Of a stretch of DNA of 64,000 nt, positions 35,416 to 43,929 are shown piece after piece. Positions within the stretch are counted from its first letter, which is position 1, and every line of letters begins with the position of its first letter. The position numbers were made by a program, and so were the translations under genes. Under the pieces are notes generated by a model. That model searched no databases and was not told where the DNA came from. It saw only the letters and a program-made list of their open reading frames with translations. This DNA comes from Microvirga rosea (lineage in GTDB: Bacteria > Pseudomonadota > Alphaproteobacteria > Rhizobiales > Beijerinckiaceae): contig NZ_JAJDOP010000002.1 in assembly GCF_020595095.1 (NCBI RefSeq), positions 1-64,000 on the forward strand, read 5' to 3'.

Positions 35416-35742
35416 TCAAGGTGCGTGGATTTCCACTGTTGGTTTTCCGGCATCCTTCAAGGCGCGGTTGCGACGGTAGCGTCTTACCAACGCGTAACCA
35501 CCGGCCAGAAGAATGAAGGGCAAACCGGCACCGGCGATTGGACCGGGTGCGCCCCGGTTGGAGCCGCCGCCTGGAGACCCGCCCGGAGACCCTCCTGGGG
35601 ACCCGCCAGGGGATCCGCTGTGACCGTTATGGTAACCCCACCAGGCCCGCCATTTTCCCATGGCCTGGGCAGGTGGAGCGGCCGTGGCTGCAACGGTGAA
35701 GATGGCCGTTGCTGCAATAAGGGCTTTTGGCAAGGCGCGCAT
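35416..35742 (-). CDS. Exported Gly-Ser-Pro repeat protein with C-terminal sorting-like tail
   Basis: 108 residues from ATG 35742. Signal peptide ALIAATAIFTVAATAAPPAQ then A. A short aromatic stretch (WRAWWGYHNGHSG) is followed by four SPGG-type repeats, then PGPIAGAGLPFILLAGGYAL, a hydrophobic helix ending in VRRYRRNRA. The Pro/Gly motif, helix and Arg cluster at the C-terminus resemble the PEP-CTERM/VPxxP-like sorting signals. Confidence 0.75.
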   Translation of the reverse strand: MRALPKALIAATAIFTVAATAAPPAQAMGKWRAWWGYHNGHSGSPGGSPGGSPGGSPGGGSNRGAPGPIAGAGLPFILLAGGYALVRRYRRNRALKDAGKPTVEIHAP

Positions 35743-35771
35743 GAAGTTCTCCCGTGCACGTAACATTCCCC

Positions 35772-35782
35772 CACATGTTAAC
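35772..35782 (-). promoter_or_regulatory. TTAACATG half-motif upstream of the SPGG protein
   Basis: Reverse-strand GTTAACATGTG, 30 bp before the start at 35742. It keeps the left half of the recurrent TTAACATA motif but not the right half. Confidence 0.3.
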
Positions 35783-35967
35783 GCGCTCCTTCACGTTTCG
35801 AACGGCGCCTTATCCCGAATGTAAGTTCCTTAATCCTTCTGAGCTACAGATAAGACAACTGACAAAATACTCGCGCCAAAGACATTGGCGAGCTCTAAGC
35901 AATCGTGAAGATGTGATCAGTCATCTCTTTTTGTTCTTCTTGCCTTAGCCAGAGCTGTATATGGAAC

Positions 35968-36033
35968 TTAACATATGTTCGTTTTTCGTTCGGCTTTTCG
36001 CGCAGCCGCCAAAAGCGGAATGTTAACATAAGT
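35968..36033 (+). promoter_or_regulatory. Two TTAACATA motifs in the gene-poor region
   Basis: TTAACATATGTT at 35968-35979 (preceded by GGAAC) and TTAACATAAGT at 36023-36033. The first is palindromic. No gene starts nearby on the plus strand, so they may control a divergent transcript toward 35742 or an RNA. Confidence 0.35.
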
Positions 36034-36179
36034 GAAAATCGCCCAGGAGACGTCGGTTCAGGGGAAGGAACGCGCAAGGCGCGAAAAATCAACCTTGTGC
36101 CATTGTCCCAAATGCGGAGAATGGCCGAAGCAGGACGTATACTCTACAATAAGCTCAAGCAACCCTGGCCTTCCGCAAA

Positions 36180-36206
36180 AGAAAAAGCGCCTATAAAGGC
36201 GCCTTA
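36180..36206 (-). terminator. Rho-independent terminator on the minus strand
   Basis: On the reverse strand AAGGCGCC pairs with GGCGCTT (one G-T pair) around a TTTATA loop, followed by TTTTTCTTTT. It is over 400 bp from the nearest upstream annotated gene, so it probably ends a separate short transcript or a long 3' UTR. Confidence 0.65.
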
Positions 36207-36550
36207 AGTCAGTTTATTTTACCGAAGGAAATTCATTGATCTCAGTATTTTTTAATCGCCCCCTTTGAAGACACTCAGATTTATGCAGTTGCGCTACCTA
36301 AATCTGCCTCAAAGGCCATATTTCGATTTCCACCATGTCCCCTGAGATCGGATCGAAGACAAGCATCAGGGAATCCTTTCCTCAAGGAAGGGGATGTTCT
36401 TTGGGTGACGGTAAAAAGTAACGAGACTCAAGAAAAAGTCAGTAGAACGACTGACCACTTCCCATGCAGAACGAGGCGGTACATCCGCGCCTCGCCTGCA
36501 TTTTGGGAAGATCTCTGACCGAACACTCGATCAGCAAGCCGATGTTCGCC
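36180..36550 (-). ncRNA. Candidate structured RNA / leader in an 870-bp gene-poor stretch
   Basis: The region 35770-36637 lacks a normal gene. On the reverse strand it shows three linked features. A nested stem at 36458-36510 pairs CTTCCC, ATGCAG and GAGGCG with CGCCTC, CTGCAT and GGGAAG. A 22-codon ORF (36366-36298, MLVFDPISGDMVEIEIWPLR then QI) has AAGGA upstream. A terminator lies at 36180-36206. It may be an sRNA or a small mRNA. Confidence 0.3.
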
Positions 36551-36559
36551 TCGACATGG

Positions 36560-36575
36560 TTAACAAATGGTTAAC
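36560..36575 (+). promoter_or_regulatory. TTAA-N7-TTAAC box matching CtrA consensus
   Basis: The 16-nt site reads TTAACAAATGGTTAAC, which is the exact CtrA-binding pattern (TTAA, seven bases, TTAAC) and almost symmetric. It lies just upstream of the candidate minus-strand RNA and downstream of the FGE-fold gene. A single site can occur by chance, so confidence is moderate. Confidence 0.4.
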
Positions 36576-36637
36576 GTCCCGATAATTCCCTTACGGAAGC
36601 CACCTATGAGCCTGTCCTTTGGCAGGCCATTCAGCTC

Positions 36638-37393
36638 TCAGGGCTCCTGAACTGGGTGGATCGATCTGGCCACCCGAAAACCGAGATCGTCGATCGTAAA
36701 GGTCGGATGGCTGCGGCGGCGGTTCGTTGCAAGGCAACCCCGTTCCGGATCTGCCCATCCTCCCCCACGAAACACGCGATATGAGCCGTAAACCTCCGGG
36801 TCATATTGATCGGCGCACCACTCCCAGACATTGCCCAGCATGTCATAAAGGCCCCAGGCGTTCGGTTGCTTCTGGCCGACACCGTGCGTGCGTCCGCCCG
36901 AGTTCTCGCGATACCACGCGATCTGGTCGAGTTCAGCATATCGTGGACCGCTGATTCCAGCGCGGCAGGCATATTCCCATTCGGCTTCCGTGGGCAAACG
37001 ATAGCCGTTGCTTTGAGGATCCAGCGTGGCGCCTGTTCCGTCGGCATGCACCGCATAACTCGTCTGAAGTCCCCGGGCCTGGGACAACGCATTGCAGAAC
37101 CGAATGGCGTCGATCCAGGATACGCTTTCGACAGGGCAATTCGCGTCGGTAAGGGTCGAAGGCCATTGTCCCGTCACCGCCGCATATTGCGCCTGCGTCA
37201 CGGGATAACAACCGATCGCAAATTCGCGGATCTCGACGGACCATCGGCGGCCGATCCTGTCATCCCGCAACTCGATGATCCCCGCCGGTATCTGCACCAT
37301 CTGCACATCCGTCGGTTCGGGCCCGTGTTCCATTGTCAAAAAACGCTCTGCTTTGATGCGCGGACGAGTATCGCCGTACGCGAATTCTGACAA
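36638..37393 (-). CDS. Formylglycine-generating-enzyme-fold (SUMF1/FGE-sulfatase) protein
   Basis: 251 residues. FGE-sulfatase domain hallmarks: VQIPAGIIELRDD, FAIGCYPVTQAQYAAVTGQW, VESVSWIDAIRFCNALSQAR, GYRLPTEAEWEYACRAG, GLYDMLGNVWEWCADQYDPE, SYRVFRGGGW and DDLGFRVAR. No signal peptide. The two-cysteine active site of true FGE is not evident (one Cys in RGCLATNRRR), and no sulfatase is adjacent, so it is more likely another member of the fold. Confidence 0.88.
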   Translation of the reverse strand: MSEFAYGDTRPRIKAERFLTMEHGPEPTDVQMVQIPAGIIELRDDRIGRRWSVEIREFAIGCYPVTQAQYAAVTGQWPSTLTDANCPVESVSWIDAIRFCNALSQARGLQTSYAVHADGTGATLDPQSNGYRLPTEAEWEYACRAGISGPRYAELDQIAWYRENSGGRTHGVGQKQPNAWGLYDMLGNVWEWCADQYDPEVYGSYRVFRGGGWADPERGCLATNRRRSHPTFTIDDLGFRVARSIHPVQEP

Positions 37394-37487
37394 TGCCGGT
37401 CATGGGGCGGAAGCGACAAGAACGACCGCCGATGGTTCAGACAACTTGCGTCGCCCGAAGCGCAGGGGATCGCTCTCATCGATGCCC

Positions 37488-38174
37488 CTACGGCTCCTCG
37501 GCCTTTTGCCGAGCCAGGCGATAAAGCTGCTGGTCGAACGTCAACAGGACATCCGGATTGGGAAAGCTGACATAGTAATGGCTCTCCTGAAATCCACCGA
37601 TGGCTTCGGCGGTCCCAATGATCACCGACTGACTGTCCGCCATCCGGGAATAGACGAACTCGTCATCCCAGCTTTCGCTCGAGCCGTCATCCACGATGCG
37701 CCCATCGGCGCCATAGAGCATCGACCGCGTGGCTCTGTACGAAAGTCCGTCGACCTGCTCCGCCCGGCGAACGATGATCGTCCCCTCAGTGACGGCTTCT
37801 TCGAAACAGGCGAGTTGCCGGCGGTCGACTTCGGCTCCCGTTGCTTCCGCTTCCTTGACCAGTCCCTGTCGGACGACGCCGATGACGCGGGCCTGAAACT
37901 CCTCGTCGAAGAGTTCCGGAATCGCCAGCTCCTCCGTCGGCTCCTCGTCGATCCCTTTCTCGTCCAACGCCTCAGTGGCGGTCGCGTCCAAAACCGCGGC
38001 CTGGAGCTTTGCCGCAATATCTCGCACCAGGACGGCCTGCGGATCCGGCTCATCCTTCGATTCAGGGGATTCGGGAGAAGCGCTGGACTTATGCCGGGAC
38101 AGCAGCGTCTCGAAGTTTTCGAGAACATCCTTGCCGGCGACGCCGCGCCGGATTTTGGGGTGTTCGGAAGACAT
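37488..38174 (-). CDS. Conserved hypothetical acidic protein
   Basis: 228 residues from ATG 38174, preceded by an AGGAGGGAGG-like site. The N-terminal half is rich in Asp/Glu and Ser; the C-terminal half (RATRSMLYGADGRIVDDGSS, then a ..SQSVIIGTAEAIGGF.. stretch) has beta character. No signal peptide, membrane helix or recognised motif. Function unknown. The GC profile fits the neighbours. Confidence 0.65.
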   Translation of the reverse strand: MSSEHPKIRRGVAGKDVLENFETLLSRHKSSASPESPESKDEPDPQAVLVRDIAAKLQAAVLDATATEALDEKGIDEEPTEELAIPELFDEEFQARVIGVVRQGLVKEAEATGAEVDRRQLACFEEAVTEGTIIVRRAEQVDGLSYRATRSMLYGADGRIVDDGSSESWDDEFVYSRMADSQSVIIGTAEAIGGFQESHYYVSFPNPDVLLTFDQQLYRLARQKAEEP

Positions 38175-38304
38175 GCCTCCCTCCTGATGCATCCCGGCGC
38201 AGTCACTCATTGACGGCACGGCGGAAACGATCTCCAAGCATCATGACTTGGGAGCACGGTATGAAAATGCCTGAAATCCTTAAATTTGGAAAGAGCCCGA
38301 GGAT

Positions 38305-38583
38305 CTACCCGCCGACGAGGTCGTGAAACTCCCTATGCCGCCGGAGCCAGACGCTCGCATAGCTGCACAGGGGCATGAGCGTTCGCCCCTCCGTCCGGGC
38401 AATGTCCACGATGCCGCGCATGAGAGCATCGGCGGCGCCCGTTCCTCTTAAGGCAGGCGGCGCCTCGACGTAGCGAATGACGAGGGTCGCGTCTCGGCGA
38501 TCGTAATTGGCGAATACAACCTGTCCGTCGATCTCCAATTCGAACCTGCTTCTTGCAACATTATCGCGAATGTCACCGTTCAT
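38305..38583 (-). CDS. YjdJ/YidJ-type small GNAT acetyltransferase
   Basis: 92 residues, the length of the short GNAT family (Gcn5-related N-acetyltransferase-like). RSRFELEIDGQVVFANYDRR, IRYVEAPPALRGTGAADALM and LMPLCSYASVWLRRHREFHD are family motifs: the RGTGAA loop binds acetyl-CoA and CSY-SVWLRRH is diagnostic. The cellular target is unknown. Confidence 0.9.
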   Translation of the reverse strand: MNGDIRDNVARSRFELEIDGQVVFANYDRRDATLVIRYVEAPPALRGTGAADALMRGIVDIARTEGRTLMPLCSYASVWLRRHREFHDLVGG

Positions 38584-38741
38584 CTTTCACCGTCCAGATT
38601 ACTGACGATGGAAACGCGCCTTCCATAGTCTACGTTCCGCTGCCGCCTTGGACCATAAGCCCGGCTTCTCATGAGAAACGGCATCGACCAGGAAGGTCGA
38701 TGCCGCATGAGATGACGCCTTTAAGATTGCTGACGGGCCGG

Positions 38742-39458
38742 TCAGACCATGTTCACCTTGCCCGTGGCGATGTCGTAAACGCCACCGACAACCTTCAACT
38801 TCCCTTCCTTCACGAACCCGCTCAGGATCGGCGTCGACGTCATGAGCCTCTTCACATTGAGGCGAACGTTCTCGGCTGTGGCTTCGGCGAGAAGATCCGC
38901 CGGGTTCTTCTTTTTGGCGGCCTCGACGGCGGGCTTGATCGAATTGATCAATCCCGGAAGATGTCCCGGCAGTTTGACGTTGTCCTTCAGGACCTTGATT
39001 GTCGCATCCACGGCCCCGCAGCCCGTATGCCCCAGCACCATCAGGGCGGGGATGCCGAGGAACTTCACGCCGTATTCGATACTCGCCAAGCCGTCGTCGT
39101 TGACGAAGTTGCCGGCGAGACGAACGACGAAAAGCTCACCCGGCCCCTGATCGAATGCGAGTTCCGGAGCAACGCGCGAGTCGGCGCAGCTGATGATGCC
39201 TGCAATCGGGAACTGTGCCGCAGCGCGGGCGGCGCGGTTCGCCGAAAAATCCTTGTTGGTGGACGTGTTGGATGCATACCGCGCATTCCCGTCCATGATC
39301 CGCTTCAAAGCCTCGTCCGGGCTGATCGCGTTGGGGGCGGCTCCCGCGGTCTGAGCTTCGGCCCGGAGCGGCAGCTGACTCGCGGCAAGCGCGGCGCCCC
39401 CCATGGCAAGAAAATGGCGGCGCGAGAGACGCGATCCCGTTTGGCATTCGATGCACAT
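38742..39458 (-). CDS. Beta-type carbonic anhydrase with Tat signal
   Basis: 238 residues from ATG 39458, with AGGGGA 6 nt upstream. A twin-arginine signal (SRRHFLAMGGAALAASQLPL) predicts export to the periplasm. Zinc and catalytic residues of beta-CAs are present: Cys and Asp-Arg in IISCADSRVAPE, His-x-x-Cys in LGHTGCGAVDA. It converts CO2 and bicarbonate. Upstream is AT-rich. Confidence 0.93.
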   Translation of the reverse strand: MCIECQTGSRLSRRHFLAMGGAALAASQLPLRAEAQTAGAAPNAISPDEALKRIMDGNARYASNTSTNKDFSANRAARAAAQFPIAGIISCADSRVAPELAFDQGPGELFVVRLAGNFVNDDGLASIEYGVKFLGIPALMVLGHTGCGAVDATIKVLKDNVKLPGHLPGLINSIKPAVEAAKKKNPADLLAEATAENVRLNVKRLMTSTPILSGFVKEGKLKVVGGVYDIATGKVNMV

Positions 39459-39585
39459 AATCATTCCCCTGAAAGCAGACTTCAGCAGGAATTTTTGCAT
39501 TAGCCCAAAAGAATTGTCCAGTTCCTTTAAGTAATCACCCGGCTAATATACCTATTGTGGCATTAACACAGTTGCATTTACCGAA

Positions 39586-40221
39586 TTATACATCGGACGC
39601 GCCGGCCAAACCCGAAGTCGTTTTCGCCTGCGTTTGCTGTCGATGAAACAGAAGGGTCGGCGTGTCCTTGTATGTGGCGTTCATCCACAGCGTATAGCCG
39701 CACTTCTCGGCGACGCGGAGCGACGGCCCGTTTTCAGGAGAGATAAGGCAGACAGTCGTGATGGGTCCGAAGTGGGCATCACCCCATCGGAGCGCGGCTT
39801 GAACGGCCTCGGTCGCATAGCCTTGCCCTTGAGCCGCGGGAGACAGGACCCAGCCAATTTCCGGCATCCCATCGAGAGGAGGATCGATCGCCCGCTTGAA
39901 GTCGGCAAAGCCCGTTTCTCCGACGAAGGCTCCCGTTGCCCGGTCCTCGATTGCCCAATACCCATAGCCGAGCGCCGCCCAGTGCCCGATGTAGCGCAGC
40001 AAGCGGGACCAGATCTCCTCCCTGGTCGAGGGACGAGCGCCGATAAACCGGGTCACTCCGGGATCCGTCCACAGAGCGAAAGAAGCCTCGAAATCTTCAA
40101 CGCGGTGAGCCCGCAGGCGCAGGCGCTCCGTTTCGAGGGTCGGCACGGGACGGAAGATGTCGCTGGAGGATGGGTGCAGGTTCATCGACGGGTCCATCAT
40201 GAGAATCGGCGAACGGGTCAT
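39586..40221 (-). CDS. RimJ/RimL-type GNAT N-acetyltransferase
   Basis: About 211 residues from ATG 40221; other ATGs at 40197 and 40182 are possible, and no start has a good ribosome-binding site. Motifs: PTLETERLRLRAHRVEDFEA, EIGWVLSPAAQGQGYATEAV, ALRWGDAHFG and SPENGPSLRVAEKCGY, which are typical of RimJ-type acetyltransferases. The substrate is unknown. Confidence 0.88.
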   Translation of the reverse strand: MTRSPILMMDPSMNLHPSSSDIFRPVPTLETERLRLRAHRVEDFEASFALWTDPGVTRFIGARPSTREEIWSRLLRYIGHWAALGYGYWAIEDRATGAFVGETGFADFKRAIDPPLDGMPEIGWVLSPAAQGQGYATEAVQAALRWGDAHFGPITTVCLISPENGPSLRVAEKCGYTLWMNATYKDTPTLLFHRQQTQAKTTSGLAGASDV

Positions 40222-40374
40222 GCAGGATAGTCGAATTCCATCCCGCTGCCCCTCCCCGTCCGTTGCGGAGTACCCATCTAGAGGACTCAGAGTGCCCCTC
40301 ACGCTGGGCTATCGTGAAGTCTCTCTGCGGCGGTCGTCCGAGACGGTGCCCCGTATCAGCATGGAGATGGCATT

Positions 40375-40602
40375 ATGGCTTCGGATCTGCACCTGCCTCA
40401 CGCCCTGCCTTTGGGCCAGACCGAATTCGCAGCGGGCAGTCTTTTCAGGCTTCTCAAGGATGCGGTTGGCGACGCCGATCTGGCCAGCGACATCACGGCT
40501 GCCATTGAGCGGATGATCGACGCCAAGATTGCATCGCGTCCCGCTCCCGACGCAAACCGTCGGCCGGATTGGACGGACTTGTTCGGTCAGACGCGGGACT
40601 AG
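40375..40602 (+). CDS. Small hypothetical protein
   Basis: 75 residues with GGAGATGG upstream of the ATG. It contains a helical middle, FRLLKDAVGDADLASDITAA then IERMIDAKI, and a charged C-terminus. No signal peptide. It converges on the pentapeptide-repeat gene. Not recognised. Confidence 0.5.
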   Translation: MASDLHLPHALPLGQTEFAAGSLFRLLKDAVGDADLASDITAAIERMIDAKIASRPAPDANRRPDWTDLFGQTRD

Positions 40603-40632
40603 CCGCAACCGGCCAGGGATATTCTCGCGCTT

Positions 40633-41451
40633 CTACTCTTCCGCATCGCTGCCGGTACAGGGCCATCCTGCGGGCTGCGTCAGTCCGGCAGGCAATCTGG
40701 TCTGCGGGGTGCCGCACGCAACATCGATTTGTGCCTGGGCCAAACCTACGACACCGGAAAGATCCGCCGCTCCGAGGCGGGTCAGAAACAGGTACGAGCC
40801 CGTCAGGTTGACGCCTTTGAGATCCGCTGTGCTGAGATCGGCCCGCGACAGATTCGAATAGCTGATATTGGCGCCGGAGAGTTTCGCATTTCGAAACGAC
40901 ACGCGCGCCAATTCGGCCTTCGACAAATCGGCGCCTGAAAGGTCCGCGCTATTGAAATCGGATCGGTTGAGTTCCGATTTCGAAAGATTGGCTCCCGTTA
41001 GCCGAGCCCGGGCGAAGCTCGATCGGCTCATGTCGGCGAGCGTCAGATCAGCTCCCTGAAGATTTGCGGCGATAAAACTCGTCCGCCACCCCATCGTCTT
41101 GCTGAAGCTCGCCTTCGTCAGGTTGGCGCCGTCGAATCGCGTGCGGCTGACCTCGGCCCCGATGAAACTTGCTCCCGACAAGCCGGAATTGGCGAAGTCG
41201 CTCGCCCCAAGAGAGGCGCCATTGAAGACGGCCCCTCTCATTTCATCCCCGCTCAGCACGACGCGCACTTTCGAGCATCCAGTCCAATTCACGCCCGGAC
41301 CGGGCGAATCCTGGCATCCCGCGCTCGCGGATCCGGAGAAGCATGTAAAAAACAGTACTGTACTCAGGAAGCAGGAGCTCGTCGCGTTCCACAGCAATTG
41401 CTTTGTCGCTGCGTGGCTCATCTTCTCGATGTGTTTCTTATGGGAACGCAT
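40633..41451 (-). CDS. Exported pentapeptide-repeat protein
   Basis: About 272 residues from ATG 41451; 41421 is an alternative. A signal-like hydrophobic stretch (SSCFLSTVLFFTCFSGSASA) is followed by CQDSPGPGVNWTGCSK, then a beta-helix of about 30 A(D/N)Lxx repeats (such as GANLTKASFSKT, ADLSGADLSKAEL, LSRADLSTADL). It probably folds as a right-handed quadrilateral helix in the periplasm or envelope. No partner enzyme nearby. Confidence 0.88.
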   Translation of the reverse strand: MRSHKKHIEKMSHAATKQLLWNATSSCFLSTVLFFTCFSGSASAGCQDSPGPGVNWTGCSKVRVVLSGDEMRGAVFNGASLGASDFANSGLSGASFIGAEVSRTRFDGANLTKASFSKTMGWRTSFIAANLQGADLTLADMSRSSFARARLTGANLSKSELNRSDFNSADLSGADLSKAELARVSFRNAKLSGANISYSNLSRADLSTADLKGVNLTGSYLFLTRLGAADLSGVVGLAQAQIDVACGTPQTRLPAGLTQPAGWPCTGSDAEE

Positions 41452-41546
41452 CACATTCACCGCCCGGTTGGTTCAACTGGCTGATATCAGCCGAATTCTG
41501 AGGCGGCGTCGAGACGAACCAACGAAATCAATAACCGCAAGAATAG

Positions 41547-41577
41547 AAAAAGCCCTGCCGCAAAAGCAGCAGGGCTA
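41547..41577 (-). terminator. Minus-strand terminator hairpin upstream of the pentapeptide-repeat gene
   Basis: On the reverse strand AGCCCTGC pairs with GCAGGGCT around a TGCTTTTGCG loop, followed by TTTTTCTATT. It lies ~95 bp before the pentapeptide-repeat gene and ~240 bp from the divergent porin start. No annotated gene ends there, so it may end a small RNA or act as an attenuator. Confidence 0.55.
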
Positions 41578-41816
41578 AGTTCTCTCCTCAAGGCAAGTTC
41601 CCAGTGTCGCTGGAAAGTCGCTAATGTATTGGTACACAAGGTACGCACTCCGTCAACTTGCTACTCCTTAATAATATTAACAATTCCAATTCGTAACTAA
41701 GTTACATACAACATTATCATTTTAGTTTTTGTTAGTGGTGTTGCTAAACAGCAATACCCAAACCGATGAACTCTGAGTAATGTGCGGCCTCTCAACTCAA
41801 GCAAGAGGAAGCTCTC

Positions 41817-42548
41817 ATGCGTTCGTCTCTCCTCAGCCTGCTCGCCGGTACGGCAGCTCTGGCTATCGCTGCCTCGGCCGCTCAGGCCGCGGATCTTCCC
41901 TCCCGCGCTGCACCGGTTCCGGTGATCGCTGCGGTTCCGGTCTTCACCTGGACCGGCTTCTACGTCGGTGTGAACGCCGGCTACGGCTGGAACACCAACG
42001 ACAACAACCGCTACTATGACCCCTTCCTGGGTTACTACGGCGGCGGCGGCAGCGACGGCGGCTTCGTCGGCGGTGGCCAGGTTGGCTACAACTACCAGAC
42101 CGGCATGTTCGTGCTCGGCGTTGAAGCCGACCTCCAGTACGCCGACATCGGCGGTGGCAACCAGAACTACTACCTCGGTGGCTACTACCGTGATTCGAAC
42201 AACGGCAACTGGTTCGGCACGGTTCGTGCTCGCGCTGGTGTGGCCTTCGACCGCGCCCTCATCTACGTGACCGGCGGTTTTGCCTACGGCGACGTCGCCA
42301 ACGGCTCCAGCTCTGCTTACTACCCGGGTCTGGCCTACTACTATGGCTCGGACAACGGCACGAGCACCGGCTGGGTCCTCGGCGGTGGTGTCGAGTACGC
42401 TTTCACGAACAACCTGACCGCGAAGATCGAAGGTCTGTACGTGAACCTCGACACGAAGAACAACTACTACGGCTACTACGGCGACAAGAACAACGCCGAG
42501 TTCGGCGTGATCCGCGCCGGCCTGAACTACAAGTTCTCGTCGTACTAA
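41817..42548 (+). CDS. Outer-membrane beta-barrel porin of the Omp25/31 family
   Basis: 243 residues. A signal peptide (SLLAGTAALAIAASAAQAAD) is followed by the family opening FTWTGFYVGVNAGYGWN. Alternating Tyr/Gly/Asn strands continue to the C-terminal AEFGVIRAGLNYKF-SSY, with terminal aromatic Tyr as in OmpA-type barrels. About eight strands. GC-biased, strong codon use suggests high expression. It has its own strong terminator. Confidence 0.95.
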   Translation: MRSSLLSLLAGTAALAIAASAAQAADLPSRAAPVPVIAAVPVFTWTGFYVGVNAGYGWNTNDNNRYYDPFLGYYGGGGSDGGFVGGGQVGYNYQTGMFVLGVEADLQYADIGGGNQNYYLGGYYRDSNNGNWFGTVRARAGVAFDRALIYVTGGFAYGDVANGSSSAYYPGLAYYYGSDNGTSTGWVLGGGVEYAFTNNLTAKIEGLYVNLDTKNNYYGYYGDKNNAEFGVIRAGLNYKFSSY

Positions 42549-42574
42549 GATCGTTCGCTTCGGCGACCGACAAG

Positions 42575-42602
42575 AGGCCCGGTGGAAACACCGGGCCTTT
42601 TT
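42575..42602 (+). terminator. Rho-independent terminator of the porin gene
   Basis: A 9-bp perfect stem (GGCCCGGTG / CACCGGGCC) with a GAAA loop is followed by TTTTT. It lies 27 bp after the porin stop. Confidence 0.92.
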
Positions 42603-42793
42603 CTTGTCTTGAGAATGTCTTGAGACATGGACGGACCCGCGTTTCGGTTTACCGGGCAGGCATGCTCCACCCGGCCACGGCCGGTGGCGTCATGCACCTC
42701 GATCGTTTCAAGGTGACGCCCTCTCCATGACCGGAGACTCGACATTCCTGCTCAATGGATTACCTAACTCAGCGTCAACAGCGGAACAGCACC

Positions 42794-43081
42794 ATGCGTA
42801 TCCTGGCGTCCATTCCCGCCATTCTCCTGCTCTCCGGCACCCTTGCCGCCTGCAATACGGGCGCTCCTCAGGGCGTTCTGCCCCGCACGCCCGTTCCGCC
42901 GCCGCCTTCCGTGAGCGGCGCTCCGCAAAAGTCGACCCCGGCCTCCCGGCAGGCGGCCACGGCCGCGCAACGTCGGGCCATCGATGTGCCTGATAGGCTG
43001 GATTCACCTGCCCGAACGACGACACCCGCCGTCGAGCCGGTCATGACCGGACGAGGCGTCGGAGCCGGTTTCCGATTCTGA
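42794..43081 (+). CDS. Small lipoprotein
   Basis: 95 residues from ATG 42794. The lipobox LAAC at 17-20 ends the signal MRILASIPAILLLSGTLAAC. The mature part is a Pro-rich linker (PRTPVPPPPSVSGAP), a charged helix and a Gly-Arg-Gly-rich end. Outer-membrane lipoprotein of unknown role. Confidence 0.75.
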   Translation: MRILASIPAILLLSGTLAACNTGAPQGVLPRTPVPPPPSVSGAPQKSTPASRQAATAAQRRAIDVPDRLDSPARTTTPAVEPVMTGRGVGAGFRF

Positions 43082-43099
43082 TGTCGGGCGGAAAAGGGA

Positions 43100-43130
43100 G
43101 AGCCGGCGGCAATCGCCGGCTCCTCTCATT
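43100..43130. terminator. Bidirectional hairpin between lipoprotein and PotC-like genes
   Basis: A 9-bp perfect stem (GAGCCGGCG / CGCCGGCTC) with a 5-nt loop. It is followed on the plus strand by CTCTCATTTT. It separates the convergent lipoprotein and ABC-permease genes. Confidence 0.7.
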
Positions 43131-43920
43131 TTACGAAGGTCTTTGAGAGCCCCACGGTTCGATCGACGACCATGACGACGGCGAGCGTCAGCAGAATCAG
43201 CAGGACGGAAACGCTTGCCACGAGCGGGTCGGCGCGACTTTCCACGTGATGGAACAGCTCGACCGGCAAGGTCGTCAGGCGCGGCCCGGTCAAAAACAGC
43301 GTGATCACCACCTCGTCGAAGGATACGAGGAAGCACAATGCGGTGGCCGCCACGATCCCTGGCGCCATCATCGGAAGGGTCACGCGCCGAAACACGGTGA
43401 GCGGTCGCCCTCCCAAGGTCGAGGCGGCTTCCTCGCAAGCGAGCGGAAGGTTGCCGAGAGTGGTGGCGAGCACCCGCAGGGCATAGGGCAACGTGATGAC
43501 AAGATGCCCGATGACGAGGCCCCAGAACGACCCCAGAAACCCGGCCGAGGCGAAAACGATCAGAATCGCCAGGCCGAGGACGATCGTCGGCAAGAGGAGC
43601 GGCGCGGTGAACAGGTTGTAGAGAAAACCTGAACCCATGGTCCTCATGCGAACGATCACGTAGGCCGCCGGGATCGCCGCCGCGAGGGACAGGACGGTCA
43701 CGATCGCGCCGAGCAGCAGGCTCGTCCAGAATGCCGAGATAATCGCGGAGTTTCCAGCAAGCGCCGTGTACCACCGTAGCGACCAGCTCTGCGGCGGGAA
43801 GGATAGAATCTGCTCGCCGCTGAAGGAAATCGGGACGACGAGAATCACCGGAGCGAGCAGAAAGAGAAACAGAAGAAACACCAGGATCTTCATGGGCAGC
43901 GAAGTTGGATTGGTTTCCAC
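43126..43920 (-). CDS. ABC transporter permease (PotC-like)
   Basis: 264 residues, six transmembrane helices. The binding-protein-dependent permease loop is at CEEAASTLGGRPLTVFRRVT then LPMMAPGIVAA (EAA motif). It pairs with the PotB-like gene next upstream and forms the membrane channel of a polyamine/opine-type importer. Last gene of a minus-strand operon starting at 48542. The substrate is unknown. Confidence 0.93.
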   Translation of the reverse strand: METNPTSLPMKILVFLLFLFLLAPVILVVPISFSGEQILSFPPQSWSLRWYTALAGNSAIISAFWTSLLLGAIVTVLSLAAAIPAAYVIVRMRTMGSGFLYNLFTAPLLLPTIVLGLAILIVFASAGFLGSFWGLVIGHLVITLPYALRVLATTLGNLPLACEEAASTLGGRPLTVFRRVTLPMMAPGIVAATALCFLVSFDEVVITLFLTGPRLTTLPVELFHHVESRADPLVASVSVLLILLTLAVVMVVDRTVGLSKTFVK

Positions 43921-43929
43921 GTTGCTCTC

